Both the position numbers and the translations under genes were made by a program. Of a stretch of DNA of 64,000 bases, positions 8,444 to 16,314 are shown in pieces. The stretch is from Phycisphaerae bacterium (GTDB lineage: Bacteria; Planctomycetota; Phycisphaerae; UBA1845; PWPN01), in contig JAGNEZ010000010.1 in NCBI GenBank assembly GCA_018003015.1, positions 1 to 64,000 on the forward strand, read 5' to 3'. Each line of letters starts with the position of its first letter. Position 1 is the first letter of the stretch. The notes under the pieces were generated by a model. The model made no database searches and was not told the origin of the DNA. It saw only the letters and a program-made list of their open reading frames with translations.

Positions 8444-8737
8444 CAGGAGTCTCCTTGGACGTTACTCCCGACATCGCGATGATCGGAAGCGACTTGCCCT
8501 GCATGCCCCGTGGCTGCGATGGAGAGGATGACCTGACTCCAGTCCACGGTCCGTCCGCCATCCAGCAAAAACGCCTTCTGGACCTTGACCGGCTGGTCCG
8601 CCGAGCGTGGCCCAACGATTATACCGCGACTCCGGTCCTGCAGCGCCTGCTCCGTCTATGAGCCGTTCCAGTTCTCCGGATTGACGCAGGAGCCCCCTGT
8701 GGGGCCAAACCGGAAAGCGGCTCTCCTTCCACCGGGA
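8444..8737. other. Unassigned interval with a short coupled open frame
   Basis: On the minus strand an open stretch from about 8658 down to 8443 encodes a peptide with VGPRSADQPVKVQKAFLLD and GGRTVDWSQVILSIAA. It ends in a TGA that overlaps the ATG of the methyltransferase gene. An in-frame TAG lies just upstream and no ATG, GTG or TTG start with a ribosome-binding site is apparent. The peptide looks protein-like, so this may be the 3' remnant of a gene once coupled to the methyltransferase. I cannot assign a family. Confidence 0.3.
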
Positions 8738-9325
8738 TCACTCAAACTGGACTCGCATTCCACTCGCACATTGGAAACACCGATACGGCAATTCCTGATA
8801 CAACCTGACCATCGGGCCGAAGCCGGTACAGTGAGCGAGGCCGATTCGTTGCACCGCAAGATCACGAAGCCTCTGGCTAGTCCGATCCAAGCGTCGCTCG
8901 TTCGCGTTCAGCAGATGCATGCCGCCGAGAACAGCGTGGATCCGATCTTCTCCAGTCGATGCACAGACGTGGTCCAGCGTGTTCGCGACGCCGGCATGGG
9001 CGCAGCCCAACAACACGACGATGCCGTTGCCGGTCTTCACGTAGAGGGCCTGGTCATCGATGATCGCATCCAGTTCGGTGAGTGACTCGTCGAGGAAGAA
9101 CGACCCGCCGGTGTCCTCACAATCGTGGTGCCGCGGGATCTGGCCGGTAAGCCAGACTCCTGCACTCAACTCCACCGGATTGGCGCGAGTCGAGAAGATC
9201 CGTCCTACGCGCGACGCGAGCCAATCAAGGGACTCGACCCAGAGCGCCAGCCCGTGTTCCGCCAGCAGGCCGCCTCGGATGACGGTGTTCTCCGCGAGGA
9301 CCGTGATCGCTAATCGCTTGACCAC
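8738..9325 (-). pseudogene. Metallo-beta-lactamase-fold hydrolase with internal deletion
   Basis: The protein begins like the metallo-hydrolases related to dihydropterin-ribofuranosyl-aminobenzene phosphate synthase: ITVLAENTVIRGGLLAEHG at residues 7-25, then LALWVES. Normally the strand ILFDTG, the metal-binding HxHxDH motif (SHGHYDH) and about 80-90 further residues follow. Here the sequence jumps at about residue 32 to VGRIFSTRANPVELSAG, then GVWLTGQIPR. The later ligands remain: LLGCAHAGVANTL, VLGGMHLL and LAHCTG. The reading frame is open (195 residues), but without HxHxDH it should not bind metals normally. It is the last gene of the left operon of the orp-like locus, 54 bases after the thioesterase gene. 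Confidence 0.75.
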
Positions 9326-9379
9326 GACGAGTCATCACCTCTTTGAACGGACAATCGGCTCCTCGGCCTCTTCTTAGTT

Positions 9380-9865
9380 TCAGGTCTGCGACGAACAGAC
9401 GGGTCGATGCTCCGCCGAATCGAGGTCGGATTCGCAGACCAAGTCTCCGTAAGCCGAATCCCAGAAGGTCGCTTTCGCGGTGGTACGGATGTCACCGTTC
9501 TGGACAACCTCGGACTCGAGGTAGTAGAGCGGCGGCTGGGCGTCCACGATCCGCGCCCGAACGGTGGCCGGCACGCCGACGGTCACCGCACGGTGATAGC
9601 GAATGGCGAGCTTCGCGGTCAGTCCGGCAACGTTTCTGGCGAAAAGGCAATGGGTCATCGCGGCATCGAGCAACATGGCGGTGACGCCGCCGTGCATGCG
9701 GTCGGGATAGCCCTGGAACGTCGCACCGCAGTCGAACTCGGCGATAACACTCCCGTCGGCTTGCCGCTGGAAACGCAGACCCAGGCCGTCCGGCCGGTCG
9801 CTGCCGCACACCAGGCACGAGGGATGGCACTTGCGGCTGAGGTCAGTGATCACAGATGTTGTCAC
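9380..9865 (-). CDS. PaaI-like hotdog-fold thioesterase
   Basis: A 161-residue protein of the PaaI/YdiI hotdog thioesterase group, which hydrolyses acyl-CoA or similar thioesters. The core is visible as FQGYPDRMHGGVTAMLLDAAMTH (residues about 50-72; the HGG-x3-LLD motif), followed by the strand TAKLAIRYHRAVTVGVPATVRA. A cysteine pair near the N-terminus (CHPSCLVCGSD) is common in this subgroup. The assumed GTG at 9865 overlaps the upstream gene by 23 bases; a GTG at 9850 would reduce this to 8. It belongs to the left operon of the orp-like locus and is intact, but its link to cofactor chemistry there is unclear. Confidence 0.82.
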   Translation of the reverse strand: MTTSVITDLSRKCHPSCLVCGSDRPDGLGLRFQRQADGSVIAEFDCGATFQGYPDRMHGGVTAMLLDAAMTHCLFARNVAGLTAKLAIRYHRAVTVGVPATVRARIVDAQPPLYYLESEVVQNGDIRTTAKATFWDSAYGDLVCESDLDSAEHRPVCSSQT

Positions 9866-10181
9866 CGGCTTTCAGGTTCCCCGACAGATAGGCGGCGACG
9901 ATCTCGTCAGGATCGCCGTCGGGCGCGCCGACAATGACCTCGACTCCATTCTCCGCGAACAGCTGCTGTGCCCGCTGGCCCATGCCGCCGGCAATGACGG
10001 CATTCACGCCCTTTTCGTGGAGCCAGCGGGGCAGCACACCCGGTTCGTGGGGTGGTGGGGTCAGGTATTCCCTTCGCAGCGTTCTCTTGACCGCGGGGTC
10101 CACTTCATGAATGACAAACTGCGAGCAGTGCCCGAAGTGCAGGCATAAGCGGCCATTGGCGACCGGCACGGCAATCTTCAT
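9843..10181 (-). CDS. NifX/orange-protein-like protein (dinitrogenase FeMo-cofactor family), copy 1
   Basis: A 112-residue protein of the NifX/NifB-C/MTH1175 fold, a small RNase H-like domain that carries metal clusters such as the FeMo-cofactor precursor or the Mo-Cu cluster of orange protein. It starts MKIAVPVANGRLCLHFGHC, the typical first strand plus HFGH loop. It ends with GVNAVIAGGMGQRAQQLF, then GVEVIVGAPDGDPDEIVAAYL, where family members conserve the GG-x-G turn. Cys13, Cys19 and Cys110 are possible ligands. GAGCAACTC precedes the ATG. It is the first gene of the left operon, downstream of a -24/-12 promoter at 10319-10334 and a palindrome at 10446-10458. Confidence 0.88.
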   Translation of the reverse strand: MKIAVPVANGRLCLHFGHCSQFVIHEVDPAVKRTLRREYLTPPPHEPGVLPRWLHEKGVNAVIAGGMGQRAQQLFAENGVEVIVGAPDGDPDEIVAAYLSGNLKAGDNICDH

Positions 10182-10318
10182 GAGTTGCTCCTCTCGACAA
10201 TTACTGAATGACAGTCAATTCGATTCGTCCGGCTCGGGTGCGTTCGTTTCCGGATGGCGAGCCGTCACGATGATGCGCATTGGATTCCTTTCGTCCTCAA
10301 GACAACGATCGCTCTCCG

Positions 10319-10334
10319 TGCATGCGACGTTCCA
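10319..10334 (-). promoter_or_regulatory. Candidate sigma-54 (-24/-12) promoter
   Basis: The reverse strand reads TGGAACGTCGCATGCA. Against the sigma-54 consensus TGGCACG-N4-TTGCA it matches at all but two defined positions, including the invariant GG and GC with 10 bases between them. Transcription would start near 10308 and read into the NifX-like gene after a leader of about 125 bases. The palindrome at 10446-10458 lies about 140 bases upstream of that start, a normal enhancer distance for sigma-54 activators. Confidence 0.55.
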
Positions 10335-10445
10335 TCGGGGGCCGCCTGCGCCCGGCTAATTCGTAACTCCTTTTCTAGAAGATGATTATGATGCCATCTG
10401 GGTTTCGTACGGCCGCCCCGACGGCGCGAACAGGACGGGATAATG

Positions 10446-10458
10446 TTGCAAAGTGCAA
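10446..10458. promoter_or_regulatory. TTGCA-N3-TGCAA palindrome, probable activator site (left operon)
   Basis: TTGCA AAG TGCAA is a perfect 5+5 dyad with a three-base centre. It lies directly after the stop codon of the sigma-54 activator gene and upstream of the candidate -24/-12 promoter of the left operon. The same dyad recurs twice on the other side of the activator gene. Binding by the activator is inferred from repetition and placement. Confidence 0.55.
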
Positions 10459-10460
10459 TT

Positions 10461-11655
10461 CTACCGGCGATGGCTTCGACTGTCAGTCGGCGGCAATTCG
10501 ATCCTCAGGGTCTTGAGCCTGCGGAACAGGGTGCTGGGGTCGATGCCTAGGTCGCGGGCGGCCTTTCGGCGGTTGCCCTGATGTCGGCGGAGGGCCTCGG
10601 CGATGAGCAGTCGTTCCATCACCGCCAAGGAAGTGAGGCTACCGACCTCGCCGTCTGAGTGACCGGGAGCGGCATGTAGCTCGGGCGGCAGGTGGTGGAG
10701 TTCGATTACCCCGCCGTGGCAGAGCACAAAGGCCTGCTCGATGATATTCTCGAGTTCGCGAACGTTGCCCGGATACTCGTGCTCCATGAGCCGGGCGAGA
10801 GCTTCGTTCGACACGCCGACGATGTCTTTGCCCTGCAATCGGTTCACTTCGACTGACTCGAGCGAAACCCAGGGGTTCGATAGATCTCTCCTGGAGAACG
10901 CGAAGCAGGCGGACCTGCATCGCCTGAGAGATGTCGCCGATCTCGTCGAGGAAGATGGTTCCACCGTCGGCCAGTGCGAAGCGGCCAGGCTTGTCCTTGC
11001 GGGCATCGGTGAAGGCCCCTGCTTTGTGACCAAAGAGCCCGGATTCCAGCAGCGTATCCGGCAAGGCCGCACAGTTGATGGCCATGAAACGCTTCTTCTT
11101 GCGGCGTGACAGGTTGTGAATCGCCCGGGCGAACAACTCCTTGCCCGTCCCGCTGGCTCCCTCGATCTGGACAGTGCTGTCCGTCTCGGCGATCTGAGGA
11201 AGCACCTGAAACAGGCTGGTCATGGCCGGACTTCGGCCGACAGTATCCTCAAACGTGTAACGCGCCTCGAGTTCCTTTTTCAGTTGCACGATCTGGCTAA
11301 GATCCTGGAACGTCTCCACGCCTCCGATGACCGCCCCGCCGGCGTCCTTAAGCAGGGCGATGGAAATCCGAATCGGGATCAGTTGCCCGGTGTCGCTCAC
11401 GATGTGGGCGGTGGCGTTCACGATCGGTTTGCCGGTCGTGAGGGTGCGCCGCAAGACGCAGGCGCTCTCACGAATGCTGGCCCGGAAAACCTCGCAGCCC
11501 GGTCCGCCCAGGGCGTCCTGCCGGTCGATGCCGGTGATCCGCTCGGCCGCCTGATTGAAGGCCGTGACCCGCCACTCAAGGTCAACGGTGAAGACGCCCT
11601 CATTGATCGAGTCGAGAATAACACTCTGCGATTCGGGCAACTTGGCCGCGTTCAC
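10461..11655 (-). pseudogene. Sigma-54-dependent activator (PAS, AAA+, Fis-HTH), central deletion and frameshift
   Basis: The gene encodes an enhancer-binding protein for sigma-54 RNA polymerase. From the GTG at 11655 (GGAGG eight bases upstream) there is a PAS domain (about residues 10-115; [18 protein letters not shown]). The AAA+ domain follows, with Walker A as [14 protein letters not shown], the loop GAFTDA in place of GAFTGA, and Walker B as [11 protein letters not shown]. At about 10880, after [14 protein letters not shown], the frame shifts and roughly 60 residues are missing, including sensor I (AATN) and the FRxDLYYRL arginine-finger segment. The other frame resumes at [12 protein letters not shown], then [14 protein letters not shown] and a Fis-type helix-turn-helix (RRKAARDLGIDPSTLFRRLK). 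It lies between the two orp-like operons. As read, it could bind DNA but not hydrolyse ATP normally. Confidence 0.83.
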
Positions 11656-11705
11656 CAAGTCAGCCTCCAGGGCAACACTCTGCCGTCCGTATGATAGTGC
11701 CAGAT

Positions 11706-11718
11706 ATGCAAACTGCAA
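11706..11718. promoter_or_regulatory. ATGCA-N3-TGCAA dyad, probable activator site (right operon)
   Basis: ATGCA AAC TGCAA differs by one base from the perfect dyads at 10446 and 11739, and is extended by ATAT flanks on both sides. Its centre is 33 bases from that of the next dyad, close to three helical turns. It lies about 155 bases upstream of the right-hand operon and just 5' of the activator's own start. Confidence 0.5.
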
Positions 11719-11738
11719 TATCTGAAATGGGGTAGTCA

Positions 11739-11751
11739 TTGCATTCTGCAA
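11739..11751. promoter_or_regulatory. TTGCA-N3-TGCAA palindrome, probable activator site (right operon)
   Basis: TTGCA TTC TGCAA is a perfect dyad, paired in phase with the one at 11706. A possible ATG for the activator gene overlaps this dyad, which argues for the GTG at 11655 as the true activator start. Position fits control of both the activator gene and the right operon. Confidence 0.55.
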
Positions 11752-11840
11752 TATAATCCCGGCATAACCACAGGGGTCCATAAGGCCATAAACCTTTAAT
11801 ACATAAGTTTTTATATCGATAGCGCGATGCCCTGGCCGCT

Positions 11841-11856
11841 TGGCACACCGCGTGTG
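11841..11856 (+). promoter_or_regulatory. Weak candidate -24 element for the right operon
   Basis: TGGCAC at 11841-11846 is a perfect -24 half. The -12 half ten bases later reads GTGTG instead of TTGCA, so the match is incomplete. A start near 11866 would leave almost no leader before the ATG at 11872. I saw nothing better between the dyads and the gene. Confidence 0.25.
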
Positions 11857-11871
11857 TCCTCTCAAACCACG

Positions 11872-12327
11872 ATGAGAATGGTCGTCCCCCAATGGCAGGA
11901 TCGCGTGTCCCCCGTTTTCGACGTGGCGACCAATCTGCTGCTGATCGAGGTGGAGGAGAGTCGCGAAATCGGGCGGCAGGAGGTCGCTCTGCCGACGACC
12001 AACGATCCTGCCAGGCGAGCCCAGCAGGTCGCCCAACTCCAGGCGAGCATTCTCATCTGCGGAGCGATCTCCTGGCCTCTTGAGACGGCCTTGAACGCGG
12101 CCGGGGTACAGGTGATCTCTCAGATCTGCGGACAGGTGAATGACGTGATTCGGAGTTTCCTGATCGGCGACCTGGCAAACGATGTGTTCCGCATGCCTGG
12201 CTGTTGCCGGCGCCGGAGGTTTCGAGGGGGGCACGGTGGCAGTTGTTCGCGGGAGAACGAACCGGAGCGTGCGGGAGGGCGAGGAGCACGGCAGCGGCGG
12301 ATGCACGGGCATCGCCGGGAGCTCTGA
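11872..12327 (+). CDS. NifX/orange-protein-like protein, copy 2
   Basis: This 151-residue protein opens with [19 protein letters not shown], the first strand and RVSPVFD loop typical of the dinitrogenase iron-molybdenum cofactor family. A middle strand [20 protein letters not shown] and the [15 protein letters not shown] helix complete the domain by about residue 100. After MPGCC the tail is rich in Arg, Gly and His, as in other orange-protein-like paralogs. The start was moved to the ATG at 11872 because the longer frame from 11827 adds residues not expected of the family. No clear ribosome-binding site is visible. It is the first gene of the right operon and could be a metal-cluster carrier or scaffold. 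Confidence 0.8.
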   Translation: MRMVVPQWQDRVSPVFDVATNLLLIEVEESREIGRQEVALPTTNDPARRAQQVAQLQASILICGAISWPLETALNAAGVQVISQICGQVNDVIRSFLIGDLANDVFRMPGCCRRRRFRGGHGGSCSRENEPERAGGRGARQRRMHGHRREL

Positions 12328-12418
12328 CACTGAAGAAATGGCGTGGATCGGAGCGGTCACGAGGTGACCGCATCGAGACCCTGATGAACAACGAGACAAT
12401 TGAAATGGAGATACAAAC

Positions 12419-12784
12419 ATGCCAGCAGGCGATGGAACCGGACCGATGGGAATGGGGCCAATGACCGGCCGAGGTGCGGGCTACTGCACGGGGTACACCA
12501 TGCCCGGATTCATGAATCCGATGCCCGGACGCGGCCGGGGCATGGGCGGTTTCGGCAGGGGACGAGGTGGCGGTCGCCATGGGTGGCGGCACCAGTACTA
12601 CGCGACCGGCCAGCCGCTCTGGGCCCGCGAAGAAGTCCCCGGCGTCGTACCTCTGGGCCCCGCACCGGCACCGGCCGACGAGGTGCAGATGCTGAAGAAC
12701 CAGGCTGGCCATCTCGAGCAGACCCTGGAGCAGCTTCGGCAACGCATCGCGGCGCTGGAGTCAGAACAGGCAAAGACGGACTGA
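12419..12784 (+). CDS. DUF5320-type Gly/Met/Arg-rich small protein
   Basis: A 121-residue protein starting [21 protein letters not shown], a signature start of the DUF5320 family. That family commonly neighbours NifX-like proteins and Mrp-like ATPases in anaerobes. A Gly-Arg-rich middle ([14 protein letters not shown]) is followed by a C-terminal coiled coil at about residues 85-118 ([19 protein letters not shown]). GGAGATACAAAC precedes the ATG. The function is unknown; the coiled coil suggests assembly with a partner in the complex. No membrane segment is present. Confidence 0.78.
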   Translation: MPAGDGTGPMGMGPMTGRGAGYCTGYTMPGFMNPMPGRGRGMGGFGRGRGGGRHGWRHQYYATGQPLWAREEVPGVVPLGPAPAPADEVQMLKNQAGHLEQTLEQLRQRIAALESEQAKTD

Positions 12785-13052
12785 GATTAGGCGAACCAGA
12801 CGGGGCGTCGCACGCCCGCAGGGGAGCCGGGGAGAACGTGGCTCCTCGCATCCGATTCGGCGGGAAGGCCTGCGGGCTGAGGGCACACCGAACCGTTTGG
12901 CCGGGGCTTTCTCGCTGGCGCTTCGCCGACTATGGAGAGCGCGTGCGAATCTGTTCTTTCTGCTTAAGGCCGAATGCACCGTTATCGCCAGAGGTCTCCA
13001 GTGTCGCGTGGGCGCGCTGATTGTGCGCCGGTAAGGAGATCCATCGAGCATC
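12785..13052 (+). other. Intergenic interval inside the right operon
   Basis: The 268 bases between the DUF5320-type gene and the first ATPase gene contain no frame I can support on either strand. AAGGAGA lies 13 bases before the ATPase ATG. The interval is unusually long for this otherwise tight operon, and a deleted gene is possible given the damage to its neighbours. Confidence 0.4.
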
Positions 13053-13940
13053 ATGAGAATCGTAATTGCCAGCGGCAAAGGCGGAACCGGCAAGACGACC
13101 GTCGCGACGAACCTGGCTCATGTGGCGTCGCTAGATGGCCGTAGCGTTGCCTTTGTCGACTGCGACGTGGAGGCTCCGAACGGGCACCTGTTTCTCAAGC
13201 CGGATTGGACGGTTTGCCGGCCGGTGACACGCCCTGTGCCGCGGGTGAACGAAGCCAAGTGTACGCACTGTGGACGGTGCCAAGAAGCCTGTCAGTTCAG
13301 CGCGATCGTCCCCTTGGGTGTGACCGTCCTGGTCTATGCAGAGCTGTGCCACGGATGCGGAGGATGTGTATTGGCCTGCCCCAGCGCAGCCATCTCGGAA
13401 GTGCCCCGGACCATCGGCACCCTGGAGATGGGCTGGTCGGCCGATGTCCAGGTCACCCAGGGGCTGCTCAATGTCGGCGAGGCGATGAGCACCCCTCTCA
13501 TTCGCCAGGTCAAGACGGCGTCACCGCGGGCCGACCTGACCGTGATCGACGCACCACCGGGGACAAGTTGCCCGGTCATCGAGGCCACTCGGGGTTCGGA
13601 CTACGTACTGCTGGTCACCGAGCCGACGCCCTTTGGACTACATGACCTGAGACTGGCCGTGGAGATGGTGCGGGCTCTCGGCCTACCGCTGGGCGTGGTT
13701 GTGAACCGTGCCGAGACAGGGATCTCTCTCGTACGGGACTACTGTCGGAGTGAAGAAGTACCGATCTTGATCGAGATCCCCGATGACCGAAAGGTCGCCG
13801 AAGCCTACTCGCACGGCGAGTTGGCCTCCTCGGTCTCATCGCAGTACCGGTCCATCTTTGAGCGCCTCCTCCACAGTCTGGTCACCGTTGTGCCACGATC
13901 GTCAGCTGTGTCCGCGGCAAGCCAGGGGAGCGTTTCATGA
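13053..13940 (+). CDS. MinD/Mrp-like ATPase with ferredoxin insert, copy 1
   Basis: A 295-residue P-loop ATPase of the MinD/Mrp group that carries a 4Fe-4S ferredoxin insert. The deviant Walker A is ASGKGGTGKTT at about residues 6-16, and FVDCDVEAPN follows at about 34. Two cysteine clusters lie at about residues 70-115: CTHCGRCQEAC and CHGCGGCVLACP. The switch region is TVIDAPPGTSCPVIEA, then VTEPTPFGLHDLRLAVEM. In Desulfovibrio such ATPases belong to the orange-protein complex. Here the gene overlaps its paralog by four bases (ATGA), so the pair is probably translated in balance and may form a heterodimer. Likely role: cluster assembly or positioning (inference). Confidence 0.88.
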   Translation: MRIVIASGKGGTGKTTVATNLAHVASLDGRSVAFVDCDVEAPNGHLFLKPDWTVCRPVTRPVPRVNEAKCTHCGRCQEACQFSAIVPLGVTVLVYAELCHGCGGCVLACPSAAISEVPRTIGTLEMGWSADVQVTQGLLNVGEAMSTPLIRQVKTASPRADLTVIDAPPGTSCPVIEATRGSDYVLLVTEPTPFGLHDLRLAVEMVRALGLPLGVVVNRAETGISLVRDYCRSEEVPILIEIPDDRKVAEAYSHGELASSVSSQYRSIFERLLHSLVTVVPRSSAVSAASQGSVS

Positions 13941-14962
13941 GAGAACTCGTTATCATCAGCGGCAAGGGCGGGACGGGCAAGACCAGCGCGGCGGCGTCCT
14001 TTGCCGCGTTGGCCGATCGCCCCGTGGTCGCCGACTGCGATGTGGACGCGGCCGACCTGCACCTGCTTCTCTCTCCTCAGGTTCGCGAACGTCATGAATT
14101 CCGCTGTGGACACGAGGCGACGATTCGGCAGGAATTGTGCATCGGTTGCGGCCTATGTCTGACTCACTGCCGTTACGGAGCGGTGGTCCGCGCATCAGAC
14201 GCCGGCCTGGTTCCGACGGGTCGCGTGCCCAGCGCCAACTGCGAAGACTGCGACTCCTGCGAACGGTCGTGCCCGGCCAAGATGCTGGACATGATCAGAG
14301 CCATGAGGGAGACCGGTGGAGACAGGGAGGTGGGCGCCTACGCGATCGACCCCGTAGCCTGTGAAGGATGCGGTGTGTGCGTTCGCGTGTGCCCGACTCA
14401 GGCTATCGCGCTCACGGAACGTGTGTGCGGCGAGTGGATGGTCTCCGATACCCGCTGCGGACCGCTGGTTCATGCACGTTTGGGCATCGCGGCCGAGAAC
14501 TCCGGCAAGCTGGTCTCCACGGTTCGTACGGAAGCCCGCCGTGTGGCCCAAGAGCAGGGCCGTTCACTCATCATCGTGGACGGCCCTCCGGGAATCGGAT
14601 GCCCGGTCATCGCATCCATCAACGGCGCCGCTTTCGTCCTCGTGGTCACTGAGCCCACCCCCAGCGGCGAGCATGACCTGAAACGCGTCGCCCAGCTCAC
14701 TCACCACTTTGATATACCGCTGGCCGTGTGCATCAACAAATGGGACATCAATCCTGAGGTTTCGGCTCGGATCGAGGAGTTCTGCGGTGGGAATTCGATC
14801 GTCGTGGCCGGACGGATCCGTTACGACCGGGCAATCACGGCTGCCCAGGTGCAGGGGCGGACCATCGTGGAAGCTCGCGACGACGGCGTGGCGATGGACG
14901 TCCGGAGTCTGTGGGCCAACGTTCGGTCGGAACTCGATCGCTGTGTGCCCGACGCCTCGTGA
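13937..14962 (+). CDS. MinD/Mrp-like ATPase with ferredoxin insert, copy 2
   Basis: A 341-residue paralog of the preceding gene. Walker A reads SGKGGTGKTSAAA at about residues 8-20, followed by VVADCDVDAADLHLL. Its insert is larger, with three cysteine clusters: CIGCGLCLTHC (about 69), CEDCDSCERSCP (about 96) and CEGCGVCVRVCP (about 140). It may therefore hold more than two Fe-S clusters. The conserved switch is IVDGPPGIGCPVIASI, followed by VTEPTPSGEHDLKRV. The different cluster number in the two partners suggests distinct jobs in electron or cluster transfer. The C-terminus appears complete. Confidence 0.87.
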   Translation: MRELVIISGKGGTGKTSAAASFAALADRPVVADCDVDAADLHLLLSPQVRERHEFRCGHEATIRQELCIGCGLCLTHCRYGAVVRASDAGLVPTGRVPSANCEDCDSCERSCPAKMLDMIRAMRETGGDREVGAYAIDPVACEGCGVCVRVCPTQAIALTERVCGEWMVSDTRCGPLVHARLGIAAENSGKLVSTVRTEARRVAQEQGRSLIIVDGPPGIGCPVIASINGAAFVLVVTEPTPSGEHDLKRVAQLTHHFDIPLAVCINKWDINPEVSARIEEFCGGNSIVVAGRIRYDRAITAAQVQGRTIVEARDDGVAMDVRSLWANVRSELDRCVPDAS

Positions 14963-14986
14963 GGCTGAACCCTGGCCAGGTGCTCC

Positions 14987-15397
14987 ATGGAACCGATTCC
15001 CGATTCAAGGTTCGCGCCGCCGGAGCGGCTTGCTGGGATGATCATCGGCACACCAGTATACTTCGGCAGCGTAACCGCTCAGTGCAGGGCTTTCCTTGAC
15101 CGCTGCGCGATGTTCCGCAGGAACGGATGGGTCTTTCGCGACCGCATCAGCGGCGTTCTGGCGGTTGGTGGCGTTCGCAACGGCGGGCAGGAACTGGCTA
15201 TTCAGGTTGTGCAGGCGGCCATGCAATGCCATGATATGATTTGCGTCAGCGATGAACGGCCGACGGCTCACTCTGGCGCAACGGTGCTTAGTGGCGGCGA
15301 GGGTGGAGTAGAAGGTGACGATTTCGGTCTGCAGACCGCTCGCCACCTTGGAGAACGCGTGGCCGAGCTGGCCATCCGGTTGAGGAGGTTGCCATGA
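14987..15397 (+). pseudogene. Flavodoxin-fold NADPH-dependent FMN reductase, N-terminus missing
   Basis: The 136 residues match the C-terminal two thirds of iron-sulfur flavoprotein/FMN-reductase family members: GMIIGTPVYFGSVTAQCRAF, VLAVGGVRNGGQELAIQ, and DDFGLQTARHLGERVAELA. Normal members begin with a phosphate-binding ISGSPR loop and often a cysteine cluster. About 70-80 residues are missing here, replaced by MEPIPDSRFAPPERL. Only 24 bases separate it from the upstream ATPase gene, so the head is not hidden nearby. Without the FMN phosphate loop it is unlikely to bind flavin. It overlaps the next gene by four bases, showing that it was once part of the translated operon. Confidence 0.68.
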
Positions 15398-16314
15398 CAC
15401 CAACGCGAAGGATCATGAGTGCGGCGTCTGTATTAGTGGTGATGGCGGGCTGCCTGCCCTGGCCGGAGACGACCTCTTCAGACGATACGGCGAAACCCTC
15501 AGGGCTGATCCAGTTGATCGAATTCGAAGAGATTCAGGGACTGCGTAACTGGGCGCACGAACTGCAGCAACGAGGCCTGAAGTCTCTGGCATTCATCCAG
15601 AAGAACATGATCGAGGAGTACCCCGCCGAAATCAAATGGTTGGCGGACCAGGGGCACGAAATCGCCGGTGGATATGCCGAACTGGCGATGTGGGATGTGG
15701 CCTACGAGACCCAGTTGCAGATCATGACCGAGACGAAGACTCTCGTCGAACAGGTGACCGGAAAACCGATGCGGGTCTTCGGTTCAAAGTACTTCGCCTA
15801 CGACGAGAATACGCTGAAGGCCGCGGACGCGTTAGGCATCGATTACATCCTGGCCCGAGGAACTAGCGATGTCGAGGTCATCGTCTACGATCCCGACGAA
15901 TACGAGTGCGATATTATCTCGGTCAGCAACGTGACCTTTGCGGATATGGGCCGGGGCAGCCTTTGCGACTACTCGCTGTGGGCAAGGGGCTCCACGGCTC
16001 AGGAATTCAAGCAGGTCATCGAGCAATCCATCGCCAAGATGCCCAAGCGGATCATGTTCGCCTCCCACACCTACCTCGGCGGCATGAAACAGGCGTGGTG
16101 GGATGTGTATGACTGGCTGCTCGATGCCGGGGAAATCCGGTGGGCAGCCGATTTCGACGAGTGGCTAAAACCGGAGAACGGAGTCTGTCTACGGCTGCCG
16201 ATAAGCTTGATTCCGATCAACCGTGAAGTACAGTATACGACGCCTGCACCGACGACGACGCTGGATGAGCTGGCGGATGTGGATCAGATGTACAACCCTT
16301 GTGGTGCCCCGTGA
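15394..16314 (+). CDS. Lipoprotein with polysaccharide-deacetylase-like fold
   Basis: A 306-residue lipoprotein: the leader ends in VMAGC (Cys19). AGGAGG sits six bases before the ATG, which overlaps the upstream stop. The body resembles the NodB/polysaccharide deacetylase barrel: an opening strand near residue 35, LADQGHEIAGGYAELAM where deacetylases have GHEIGxHxxxH, a middle strand with VFGSKYFAYDENTLKAADAL, and FASHTYLGGM near residue 222. The metal-binding HxxxH pair is not present, nor a clear catalytic FDD, so it may be a non-catalytic binder. It is unusual to find such a protein translationally chained to cofactor genes; the next gene is another lipoprotein. Confidence 0.68.
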   Translation: MTPTRRIMSAASVLVVMAGCLPWPETTSSDDTAKPSGLIQLIEFEEIQGLRNWAHELQQRGLKSLAFIQKNMIEEYPAEIKWLADQGHEIAGGYAELAMWDVAYETQLQIMTETKTLVEQVTGKPMRVFGSKYFAYDENTLKAADALGIDYILARGTSDVEVIVYDPDEYECDIISVSNVTFADMGRGSLCDYSLWARGSTAQEFKQVIEQSIAKMPKRIMFASHTYLGGMKQAWWDVYDWLLDAGEIRWAADFDEWLKPENGVCLRLPISLIPINREVQYTTPAPTTTLDELADVDQMYNPCGAP

